Positions 18,579 through 27,700 of a stretch of 51,644 nucleotides of DNA are shown here, one piece after another. The notes beneath the pieces were generated by a model that saw nothing but the letters and a program-made list of their open reading frames with translations, searched no databases and was not told the origin of the DNA. The translations under genes and the position numbers were made by a program. This stretch comes from Aureococcus anophagefferens (lineage: Eukaryota > Sar > Pelagophyceae > Pelagomonadales > Pelagomonadaceae): NCBI RefSeq assembly GCF_000186865.1, contig NW_008705620.1, positions 301 to 51,944 on the forward strand, written 5' to 3'. How positions within the stretch are numbered: position 1 is the first letter of the stretch; every line of letters starts with the position of its first letter.

Positions 18579-19010
18579 GCGATTTTTCAGCTCGCCGGAC
18601 GCGTCGGAGGACTCGGAGAGACGTCCGGTGACTACAATACGTGGTTATTTATATGTACAGGCACACACAGGGTTGGGTTCTCTTGGATGTGGTTTCCGAT
18701 TGTTCTGGTAGCGGGTCAGGTTTCCGATTGGGCTTGGGCTTCTTGCCCGGGTCGCGCGGGCGAGCACCGCCGAGCGCGTCCCCGGGCGCGGTGCGCGATT
18801 TTTCAGCTCGCCGGACGCGTCGGAGGACTCGGAGAGACGTCCGGTGACTACAATACGTGGTTATTTATATGTACAGGCACACACAGGGTTGGGTTCTCTT
18901 GGATGTGGTTTCCGATTGTTCTGGTAGCGGGTCAGGTTTCCGATTGGGCTTGGGCTTCTTGCCCGGGTCGCGCGGGCGAGCACCGCCGAGCGCGTCCCCG
19001 GGCGCGGTGC
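18579..19010. repeat. Exact 216-bp tandem duplication
   Basis: Copy 1 is 18579-18794, copy 2 is 18795-19010, and I see no difference between them. It fills most of the space between the MYND-RING-Sel1 gene (5' side) and the stop codon of the next minus-strand gene at 19016. A read-through plus-strand frame exists only because the unit length is a multiple of three. Confidence 0.95.
18646..18653 (-). promoter_or_regulatory. TATA-like box, repeated at 18862-18869
   Basis: TATAAATA on the minus strand, in an AT-rich patch. It is 186-193 bp upstream of the ATG of the MYND-RING-Sel1 gene. A second copy lies 216 bp further upstream through the tandem duplication. Confidence 0.45.
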
Positions 19011-19015
19011 GGGCC

Positions 19016-20491
19016 TCACGCGTAGGCGGCGGGGACGTCGACGATGAAGGAGTCGGACTTGAGGACGTCGATGAAGGACGCGAAGTAGGACTCGAGGCCC
19101 GTGCCGGGGCTCCCGAGGTCCTCGAGCTCGGGGACCGCCGCGTTCGAGACGGGCGCCGGGTTCACGGGCAGCACGGGGAGCACGACCGGGTTCATGGGGA
19201 GCACGGGCGCGGCGGCCGGCAGGCTGACGACCGGCAGGGGCGGCGCCGACGGCAGGCTGACGTCGTCCGCGCGCGGCGCCTCCGGCGGCCGGTCGACGGC
19301 GGGCGCGGGCGCCGGCGCGGCGGTCTCGACCTTCTCGAGCGCGCCGGGCGCCTCGCCGAGGGCCGCGTCGCGCACGAAGGCCGCGAGGCTCGACACCGCC
19401 GCCGGCGGCTCCGCCGGCGGCGCGGGCGGCGGCGGCGGCGCCGCGGCCGCGGCCGCGGGCGGCGCCGCGGGCGGCGGCGGCGGCGCGGGCGGCTGCGCGG
19501 CGAGCTCGCGCTTGAGGTCGCCCTCGACGGCCGTGAGGAGCCAGCGCGGCAGGGGCTGGGCGAGGGACTCGAGCTCCATGCGCACGTGCGCGACGCCGAC
19601 CTCGTCGGTGACGAGGCGGTAGGACGCGAGGAGCACGCCGTGGCGCGCGCAGACGGCCCCAAAGGCCTGGAGCAGCGTCGGCGTCATCATCGTGACGACG
19701 CGCACGAAAGTCTTCTCCTCCTTGGTCACGTAGCCGTAGACCGTCGTCGTCACGGCCGTGGGCATGATCGACGCGTGGAGCGACGGGTCGAGCGGCGGCG
19801 TCGACGCGAAGATCCACGGCCCGCTGCCGCTGCCGCTGCCGCCGTGCGACGCGTCCTTGCGCCGCTTCGGCGCCTTCTTGCCGTCGCCGGCGAGGAACCG
19901 GGCCCGCGCCGCGTCGAGCTCGGCCTTCTCGCCCGCCGTGAGCTCGCCGAGGAGCTTGAAGGAGCTCTTGCGCACGATGCGCGTCCGGCTGAACTTCTTC
20001 GTGATGCGCATCGGGCTGCACTGGAGCAGGTCCGCGAGCAGCTTCCGCAGCGACTCGCCGCCCCGCAGGCCCGGCGCCTTGCCGTTGGAGAAGTGGGCGA
20101 TGATCATCGCCGCGTAGTTCTCCTCGGCCTCGGTCCACTTGCCGCCGCGCCGCGGCTTCTCGCCGGCCGCCTTCCGCTTCTTCGACGCGGGCTCGTCGGG
20201 CGGCACGTGCTGCGACGACTCGACGAGCATGGCGATGCGGTCGTGCGTGCTCTCCGTGACCTCGTGGAGGGTCTCCTCGTCCGACGTGGAGTCGCCGGAG
20301 CCCTTGGCGGCCGCGGCGGCCTCGGCGGCCTCGGCGGCCTCGGGCGACGGATCCGCGTCGCCCGCGGCCTCGGGCGCCGGGGACGACGCCTTCTCCGGGG
20401 CGCGGTGGAGGAGGGGCGGGGGGGGCGCCGCCCCGAGGGACGCCGGGAGGACCCGCGAGGGGTCGGCGGGGGCTTCGACGGCCGTCGACAT
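19016..20491 (-). CDS. Putative DNA-binding regulator with ACT-like domain
   Basis: 491 aa starting 'MSTAVEAPADPSRVL'. Order: disordered acidic N-terminus; basic 'PASKKRKAAGEKPRRGGKW' (nuclear-signal-like); a Trp-led helical domain at about 120-185 ('GKWTEAEENYAAMIIAHF' to 'CSPMRITKKF'), a type I recall from many diatom and other stramenopile proteins; an ACT-like domain (about 245-325, 'FVRVVTMMTPTLLQAFGAVC' to 'TDEVGVAHVRMELES'); then a Pro/Ala-rich tail. The ACT-like domain is shared with the next three minus-strand genes. A ligand-responsive transcription factor is a reasonable guess; no ligand is known. Confidence 0.7.
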   Translation of the reverse strand: MSTAVEAPADPSRVLPASLGAAPPPPLLHRAPEKASSPAPEAAGDADPSPEAAEAAEAAAAAKGSGDSTSDEETLHEVTESTHDRIAMLVESSQHVPPDEPASKKRKAAGEKPRRGGKWTEAEENYAAMIIAHFSNGKAPGLRGGESLRKLLADLLQCSPMRITKKFSRTRIVRKSSFKLLGELTAGEKAELDAARARFLAGDGKKAPKRRKDASHGGSGSGSGPWIFASTPPLDPSLHASIMPTAVTTTVYGYVTKEEKTFVRVVTMMTPTLLQAFGAVCARHGVLLASYRLVTDEVGVAHVRMELESLAQPLPRWLLTAVEGDLKRELAAQPPAPPPPPAAPPAAAAAAPPPPPAPPAEPPAAVSSLAAFVRDAALGEAPGALEKVETAAPAPAPAVDRPPEAPRADDVSLPSAPPLPVVSLPAAAPVLPMNPVVLPVLPVNPAPVSNAAVPELEDLGSPGTGLESYFASFIDVLKSDSFIVDVPAAYA

Positions 20492-21275
20492 GCCGATTAA
20501 GATGGTAGTCGAATCTCGCGAGGCACAGGCCGCTTCGGGGTGCTCCGAAGGCGTCCGACGCGTCCGGGCGACGGGGGCGAGGGTTGGGAGGCGGTCGCGG
20601 GGCGACCGATGCGCGCTTTGGCTCGGATGGGCGAGGAGTTCAACACCTGTGTTGACGACGGGCGAAGCTGGTGAGGAGGCCGACGAAAGCCCAAAGCCGT
20701 GAAGCACACACGGAAACAGGGGCTGAGGTAGACGTTGAAGTGACTCGCTTGAGCGCTTGAGGGACGAAGCTGCGAGTTAAAAGCCCCCTGCACGACGCCG
20801 CGTCACTCACGACCGCCCCCCCGCCACCCGGGACTCCGGCGGACCGAGGACGCGCGTTACGCGGCGTCGCGGACTCGCCCGGGCCCAGCGACGGCCGCGG
20901 GGCGACGACGCGTCGTGCAGAAGCCCCTCGGAAACGCCTCCTAGAGCGCCTAGGCGTATCACCCGATGTCCTCAGGCGCGCAGACTCAGCATTTACCGCA
21001 CAGCCTGCAGGCCTGTGCGTGAAGCGGGGCCAAACTTTAAGAGGCCTCCGAAGGCTCCTCCGGATGATCCTCCCCAACAGTCCCACCACCACATCCCAGT
21101 AGAACCCAGACAATATCATGAGATTTACTACAGAGGACCGCGCCGCAGGCGAGGGAAAACGAGGAAGATCGCGGCGAGGACCGGGGGGGGGGCGAATTCG
21201 GGGCGCCGGCGCGGGGCCCCCGGGAATGATTCCCGGAGCGTGCGCGCGCCGAGCGTTTGGGATACTGAGGAACCG
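20492..21275. other. Intergenic, no gene seen
   Basis: 784 bp. Near 20640 there is an imperfect palindrome TTCAACACCTGTGTTGA in the presumed promoter of the preceding gene. The rest shows no protein-like frame or RNA gene. Confidence 0.4.
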
Positions 21276-21764
21276 CTAGCTCCAGGGCGAGGGGCGCCGC
21301 TTCCGCGACAGGAGCGGGTCGGGCGCGAGCGCCGGCACGATGCCGAGCGACTCCTCGAGCGACTCCCGCGGCAGCGGCGCGGGCCGGAACTGGGCCAGCG
21401 CCTCCTTGAGCTCGAAGGCGATCACGGCGAGCTCGAGCTTCGTCAGCGGCGCGCCGCCCCGCTGCTTGAACTCCGCGCGGAGCCGCGTGACGCCGAGGTC
21501 GTCGGTCTCGGACCGGCACTCGGCGAAGCCGACGTCGTGCCTCGCGGCGACGTCGCCCAGCGACTGGAGGATCGTCGGCGACGACGTGCAGACGATGTGG
21601 AGACGCGAGCGGCCGTCGTCCTCGATGACGCCGTCGACGGACGTCGGCGTCGTCACGCGCTGCGCGGCGCCCGCGCCCTCGACCGCGAGCGGCGCGGCGC
21701 GCGCGGCGAAGTGGTGCCAGGAATCGTCCATGCCGCGAGCGTCGCTGTAGCCGGAGTCATCCAT
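21276..21764 (-). CDS. Small ACT-like domain protein, paralogue 2
   Basis: 162 aa starting 'MDDSGYSDARGMDDSWHHF'. A short acidic N-terminus leads into the family domain: 'PTSVDGVIEDDGRSRLHIV', 'SSPTILQSLGDVAARHD', 'FAECRSETDDLGVTRLRA', then a helix 'PLTKLELAVIAFELKEAL' and 'PLPRESLEESLGI'. The predicted beta-alpha-beta-beta-alpha order fits ACT-like regulatory domains, but the usual ligand-loop glycine pattern is altered. No catalytic domain. Function unknown; probably binds a small molecule or dimerises with its paralogues. Confidence 0.7.
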   Translation of the reverse strand: MDDSGYSDARGMDDSWHHFAARAAPLAVEGAGAAQRVTTPTSVDGVIEDDGRSRLHIVCTSSPTILQSLGDVAARHDVGFAECRSETDDLGVTRLRAEFKQRGGAPLTKLELAVIAFELKEALAQFRPAPLPRESLEESLGIVPALAPDPLLSRKRRPSPWS

Positions 21765-22833
21765 CGCGCTCGCGGAGGCGCGCCTGGAGCCGCTCGCGAT
21801 TCAAATAGTCTGGCGGTCAAGATTCGTCTGCTCGAGGGGGCCGTCGTCCGTCTGCGAGCGTCCTCCTCTGAGGGCGTTTCGTCTGATGGGCGACGCGCAC
21901 GCGCGTGGTGCGCTACGGCTTGCACGGATACCGGCGCGACGCGTGCGCCTAGGAGGGCGGGATCCTTGTCGCCGAGAATGCTGATCGACTCCGCAACAAT
22001 CCCACCGCGAGTTGCAGCAAAACCGCCAGTGCCCCGATCAACGTACATCTAGGTGCACCCGTACGAAATATTAATAAAGATCAATCATCGAATTCCGGCC
22101 GGCGGAGCCAGAGTCATTAGTCGTCCATAGAGGCTGTACGTCGACCGCGCGCGCGGGCGCGGTGTCGCGGCGGTCCGCGGGCTGAAATCACGGCCAAAAT
22201 TGGGTTATGGTCGTATCAAAGCACGTTTGATGATATTCGCGCGTTAATTGCACGTTTGCGATGGCTTTTTGCGCGCGGTCGCTGGTTCGGGTCGCGAAAT
22301 CGCAAGATTTAACTTCAACAAAAGTGCTGAAGTTCAACAAAAATGTTGACTTTTAAATCCAGGCTATCAGAATCTGAGTTTTGATCGGTGCACTGAAAAC
22401 CGCCCCCTCCGCTTATGCTCGCACCCCTCCCGGCGCGCCTCGGGTTCCGGAGCAGGTCGCAAAAAGGCAATCCTGTGGGGAGAGGAGCTGGCGATGCGCC
22501 TCGCCCGGCGCCACGCGTCCGCGCGTCCGCGCGAACGCAGAGCGCGCGGAGCGGGAGCTCGAAGCCTCCTCGGCGCGAATCCGATCGCGAAGCAGCGTTC
22601 CCTCGAGCGCGCGAGCCGAGCTCGCCCGCCTAGCTCTTCAGTTATACTTTGAGAGACACACACAGAGGTTACTAGACAGGCGAACGAGCCGCGCGAGAAC
22701 AGACGCGAGGCGGGAGGCAAAAAAGGGGGGGGGGGGCGGAAGCGGCGGTCAAAATCTACAGGATGTGGTGCGGCGGACCGCAAGTCGCGCTACATGATGG
22801 TGGTGCGGCGCTCGAGGCGGACCGCGGGACGGT
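21765..22833. other. Large AT-richer intergenic region
   Basis: 1069 bp. 22050-22390 is markedly AT-rich, with a close direct repeat (CTTCAACAAAAGTG and GTTCAACAAAAATG near 22313-22350). 22718-22735 has an A-run followed by a G-run. No coding frame with protein-like composition, no tRNA. Confidence 0.5.
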
Positions 22834-23499
22834 CTAGACGACGACGCGCTGAGGCGCGGAAGGCGACAGGTTCGGCGCCGAGGACCGCGCGGCGAAGGTC
22901 GGCGCCGAGGCCCGCGCGGCGAGGGCCTCCACGGACGTTGCCGCCCGCGGGTCCGTGCTGACGACGCCGAGGGAGTGGAGCTCCTCCTCGATGGAGCCCA
23001 ACGGCAGCGGCGTGGGGTTGAACTCGGCGAGGGCTTCCTTGAGATCGTAGCAGAGGGCCGCGAGCTCGAGCTTCGTCAGCGGCGTGCGCACCGTCGCCTT
23101 CTTCTTGGCGACGGCGCGGACGCGGGCGACGCCGAGGTCGTCGGTCTCGAGGACGCACTCGGCGAAGCTCGCGCCGTGCTGCGAGACCGTCTCGCCGAGC
23201 GACGCGAGGAGCGTCGGCGACCACATGGTCTGCACGAAGAGCACGGACTTGAGGCCGACGAGCTCGCACTCCTGGAGGTCGCCGGTGACGGACGTGGGGA
23301 TCTTGAGCGCGCCCAGGCCGGACGCGAACGCGGCCGCCTCGCGCGACGCGCCCGCGCCGACGACCTCGAGCGCCGCGTCCTCAAAGTGCGGGTCGCTCGA
23401 CAGATCCTCCTCCTCGTCCGACATGTCGGACACGTCGTCGCCGTCGACGGGGTAGTTGGTGGCGATGACGCGCACCTTCTCCTTCTTCTTGATGGGCAT
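22834..23499 (-). CDS. ACT-like domain protein, paralogue 3
   Basis: 221 aa starting 'MPIKKKEKVRVIATNYPVDG', with a basic start then an acidic stretch ('MSDEEEDLSSD'). The ACT-like domain follows ('LKSVLFVQTMWSPTLLASLG', 'FAECVLETDDLGVARVRA', 'PLTKLELAALCYDLKEAL'), then an Ala/Ser tail with two 'ASAPTFA'/'SSAPNLS' repeats ending 'PQRVVV'. Over 183 bp it is about 97 percent identical to paralogue 4 at DNA level, so duplication or gene conversion was recent. Role unknown. Confidence 0.72.
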   Translation of the reverse strand: MPIKKKEKVRVIATNYPVDGDDVSDMSDEEEDLSSDPHFEDAALEVVGAGASREAAAFASGLGALKIPTSVTGDLQECELVGLKSVLFVQTMWSPTLLASLGETVSQHGASFAECVLETDDLGVARVRAVAKKKATVRTPLTKLELAALCYDLKEALAEFNPTPLPLGSIEEELHSLGVVSTDPRAATSVEALAARASAPTFAARSSAPNLSPSAPQRVVV

Positions 23500-24042
23500 T
23501 CTAAATCAGAGCGAGGGCGTTTCGGGCCTCTCCGACGTCGACGCCCGCAGAACTCGAGGCGTATGCCGCGCGCACACGAAGGAGGGGGCGGGGGCGGCGC
23601 GTCGAGGCGGTTCAGGCGTCGACGGCGTCCCAGAGGCCGCGGAGAAGACGAGGATCTATGACGACGAGGCTGGAATCGGATCAATTTCACATTCTGTGAG
23701 TTTCGCCTGCAACTGGCGTCCAGGCGCCTAGGCATCATCTCGAAACCGGCTTCGAAAAATCCGCCTAGGGCGTAGATTGGGCGTCGCCACCAGAGCCAGT
23801 CAATTGCCTCGCCATCCTACCGGAGTCAACGACCGCACGAGCCGTCTCAACTCGCTCGCGCGGCGCGGCGCGACGTCGGCGCGTCGGCCTCTCGCGGGAC
23901 CGCACGCGACGGCGCGGCACGCGCAACAACAAACATATATGATTTACACACGATTCACGGGGGGGGCGGGCTATGCACATCGACGGACTCCCGCGGCTTC
24001 AGGGGACGCGGTTCATTTCCTCCGGCGACACCGGGTTCGGCG
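23500..24042. other. Intergenic between two recent paralogues
   Basis: 543 bp with AT-rich patches (23690-23720, 23925-23960). Nothing coding or structured that I can support. Confidence 0.4.
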
Positions 24043-24534
24043 TCACCGCGAGGCGAGGCCGAGCGTCTCCTCGAGCGACGCCGCGGGCAGCGGCGTGGGC
24101 TTGAACTCGGCGATGGCCTCCTTGAGGTCGTACACCAGGGCCGCGAGCTCGAGCTTCGTCAGCGGGGCGCGCGTCGCCTGCTTCTTGGCGACCGCGCGGA
24201 CGCGGGACACGCCGAGGTCGTCGGTCTCGAGGACGCACTCCGCGAAGCTCGCGCCGTGCTGCGAGACCGTCTCGCCGAGCGACGCGAGGAGCGTTTGCGA
24301 CCACATGGTCTGCACGAAGAGCACGGACTTGAGGCCGACGAGCTCGCACTCCTGGAGGTCGCCCGCGACGGACGTCCGAATCCGAAACCCTCGGCGGCCG
24401 ACGAACGCCGGGCCCGCGACGACGACCTCGAGCTCCACGTCCTCGAAGTTTTGGTCGCAGAACAGCGGCTCCTCGTCGTCGGACGTGCCTAACGACTCGT
24501 CGTCGTCGAAGTTGACTTTTTTTTTTTTGAGCAT
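24043..24534 (-). CDS. ACT-like domain protein, paralogue 4
   Basis: 163 aa starting 'MLKKKKVNFDDDESLGTSDD'. Same layout as paralogue 3: a Lys-rich start, an acidic segment, then the domain ('LKSVLFVQTMWSQTLLASLG', 'FAECVLETDDLGVSRVRA', 'PLTKLELAALVYDLKEAI') and 'PLPAASLEETLGLASR'. It lacks the Ala/Ser tail. The start region is duplicated: an ATG followed by a poly-A run occurs twice in 25 bp, so the start position and frame are sensitive to slippage; the inner ATG keeps the domain in frame. Confidence 0.7.
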   Translation of the reverse strand: MLKKKKVNFDDDESLGTSDDEEPLFCDQNFEDVELEVVVAGPAFVGRRGFRIRTSVAGDLQECELVGLKSVLFVQTMWSQTLLASLGETVSQHGASFAECVLETDDLGVSRVRAVAKKQATRAPLTKLELAALVYDLKEAIAEFKPTPLPAASLEETLGLASR

Positions 24535-24558
24535 TCTACTTTTTTTTTTTTGAGCATT
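24512..24558. repeat. Duplicated start-codon segment with mononucleotide run
   Basis: A unit consisting of a T-run and GAGCATTCT (minus strand: AGAATGCTC then a run of A) is repeated twice in tandem at the 5' end of ACT-like paralogue 4. A third partial GAGCATT follows. Confidence 0.8.
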
Positions 24559-24782
24559 CTAAGATTGAGCATTGACAATGCTGCATTGTCCTTGCTTCGC
24601 ATCAGAAAACTCATCGGCAACTCTCTCACAAGCAGGGCGTTTTCTTCTTGGCGACGCAGGCGCCTTCAACGACGAGTCCCGGGTCGGCGACCGCACGTCG
24701 GCAGCGTCGTTCCACTCATCTCGAAACTAAGGACATAGCTAAGCCACAACGATGCCCACCGAGAAAAGACCCTTACGCGCGA

Positions 24783-27700
24783 TCAGTCCGACTCGACGAC
24801 GAGCCCCTTGACGAGCTTCTCCCACTTGCCCTGCCAGCCGATCTCCTCGCCCTTGATGGCGCCGTAGTGCTGGAGGACGTTGGCCATGTTGGACTTGTAG
24901 TAGTCGAGGTAGTCCGCGAAGGAGTGGTCCCGGGCCTTGACGAAGACGCGGTGCGCCGTCGTGACGGCGGCGGTCTGCGTGTGCGACATGGCCTCCGTGA
25001 GCGCGGCCCACGTGTCCTCGAGGGGCTTGTCGCCGTCGCCCGACGCCTGGGACCGGGGCGAGCCCGCGTCGGAGCCGCGCGGCGACGCCTTCTTGCCGCG
25101 CGGCGACTTGGACGCGTCGGACCGGGGGCTCGCCGCGGGCGCGTCGTCGGGCGGCGGCGCGGGCACGACGGCGGCCATGGCCGACACGTCGAGGCCCGGC
25201 CAGTCGCGCCGCGCGAACGCGCGGCCGCGGCCGTCGCCGAACTTGAGGCCCGTCTCGTCCAACACCTCGGGCTGGACGTCGTCGCTCAGCTGCGAGAGGC
25301 GGTGCGCCTTCTTGAGCCGCTTCAGCGACTTGCGCTTCTTCTCCAGGAACTCGTCGCCCGGGAGCCAGCCCAGGTCGTCGACCATGATCAGGTTGTCGAG
25401 GATGGCCATCGTGCGCCGGCAGCACGCGAAGAGGCGCCGCACGAAGACGCGCGCCATGGCCGACTGCTCGTCGACGACGCGCGTCTGCACGGCGTCGATG
25501 GCCGCGAGCACCTCGTCGCGCCGCGCGGACTCGTCCGCGCAGAGGCGCCGCAGGTCCTCGGCGGCGTCGGGCCGGCCGAGCTGGGGCCGCAGAGCGCCGC
25601 GGTGCGCGTCGCGCGCGTCGACCCAGAGCCGGAGCTTGCGCTGGAAGGCCGCCTCCGTGTCCTCGCGGCGCGCGACGGCCTCGCGCCTGGTCCGCGCCGC
25701 CGCGTCCGCGACGACGGCCGCGGGCGCGCCGAGCACGTCCGGGTCCGGGGGCACGGGCGCTTTCGCGACGAGGCGCTCGAGGCGCTGGACCTGGACCCGG
25801 AGCCGGCGCGCGGCCTTCTCGCGGTAGCCGCCCTCGCCCAACACCTTCTTCTCGCTCTCGGAGAGCCAGGCCTGGAGCGAGTCGGGGACGCCGGACGGGC
25901 CGAGCCGGTCCTCCTTGCCCTCGCGGACGTAGAGCTCGTGCGTCTCCTCGCGGCACCGCGCCTCGACGTCGCGGACGACGGCCGCGATCGTGCCCTCGCG
26001 CGCGTCGCGGCCTCCCAGGAGCTCCGCGTGCTCGGGCCCGTGCGGCGCCTCGCCCTCGTCGTCGCCCGCGCCGTGGTCCGGGAGCTCCGCGTCGATCGAC
26101 TCCGGCTTCGGCAAAAAGTTGAGGTACGTCGCGCGGTGGTACGCGTGCTTGCGGATCGCGTCCAAAATATCCAAAATGACGCGGCTCAGGGGCGGCGCGG
26201 GCGGCGCGTCCGGGTCCGCGGCCTCCGGCGCGCCCTGGGACGCGTCGCGGACGTCGCGGCACGCGCGCTCGAGGGCCTCGAGGAGCGCGTCGAGGTGCGC
26301 GGCGTCGGCCTCGTCGCGCGTCTGCTCCGTCCTTAACTTCTCCTGCGCGTTGCGCCGCGGCGCGCCGTACTTCATGCCCAGGCCCTCGCGCAGCGAGAGC
26401 TCCTGGAGGCAGGCCTCGGCCTCGCGCTGGAAGCCAACGAGGCCCGTGAGCGCCTCGCGCTGGAGGTCCTGCAGCGCCGCGAGCTTCTCGGCGCGCGCCG
26501 CGACGCTCTGCTCGATGCCCGCCCGCAGGCTGTCGAGCTTCTCCGTGAGCTCCTCGGCCTCCTTCTCGCTGTAGTCGCCGCCGTCGGAGAAGAGCCGCGT
26601 CGCCTTGAGCATGACCTCGTTGAGCTGGACGAGCTTGTGGGGCTCCGTGACCGTGTAGTGCTCGAGCGCCTGGAGCTCCTTGGCGCACTCGACGCCGAAG
26701 GTCGACGCGAGCTTCTTGCACTTGGACTCGACGCCCTGGAGCCCCGCCAGCGACCCCATGGACCCCAGGCTCGCCTCCAACGCCGCCAAACTCGTCGAGA
26801 ACGCCGCGACCTTGGCCTCGGCGTCCGCGAGCGCGGCGAGGCAGTCCGCGGTCTGGAGGCGGTCCCGCTGCTGGATGATGCGCATGTGCCGCTCCTTGCG
26901 CTGGCGGTGCATGATGAGCTCGCCCTCGCGGGGCTGGCGGAAGGACACCTCGGACCGGCCCTTCCGGGGCCAGTGCGTCCGCAGGCGCTCCTCGAGCTCC
27001 TCCGTGTACTCCTGCAACCGGTGCTGGGCCAACCCGTCGATCTTCCGCGCGCGCTCGACGGCGCGCGCCTCCATGTCGCCGACGACGGAATCCCTCAAAT
27101 CCGCGATCATGGCCACGAGGCGCGCCGCGGGCAGCTCGACCTGGACGACGCACCGCGCGCCCTCGCGGTCCACGGGCGCCTCCGTCATCTCCGCGCGCTC
27201 GCGCGCGCGCCGCTCCGCCAGGGCCTTCTTCTCCGCGGCGCGCTCCGTCCTCCGGGCGTCGATGACCGGGGCCAGCGCCTCGTAGGCCTCGCGCTCGTCC
27301 GCGGGCAGGTCCTCGACCTGCTCGGGCGACAAAACGCGGAACGCGGCGTCGCGCGCGTCGAGGTAGGCCTCGCGCTTCTTCCCCTCGAGGAGCGCGAGCT
27401 CCTCCTCGGGCATGGGCGCGAAGCCCGGTGCCCAGAGGCCGCCGGCGTCGCCGTCGCCCGCGGCCTCGTCGCCCGCCGCGGGCTCCGCGACCGCCGCGGG
27501 CGCGTCGTCGGCCGCGTCCTTCTCCTTGCCCGCGGTGAGCAGCTCGTCGACGAGCTTCGGGAGGGGCAGCTTGACGTCGTAGGACCGGCCCTCGGACACG
27601 GCGTAGACGTCGCCCCGGCGGCCCTTGGCCTGGGCCTTGGCGGACGCGCGGCGCGCGACGGACGCGCGGTCGCTCCGCGCGGCGAGCCCGAGCATGGCGC

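Noticed and set aside
18564..19025. 153-aa plus-strand repeat protein
   Set aside because: Produced by the exact 216-bp DNA duplication (a multiple of three); one copy has no coding character and it overlaps a promoter-like segment.
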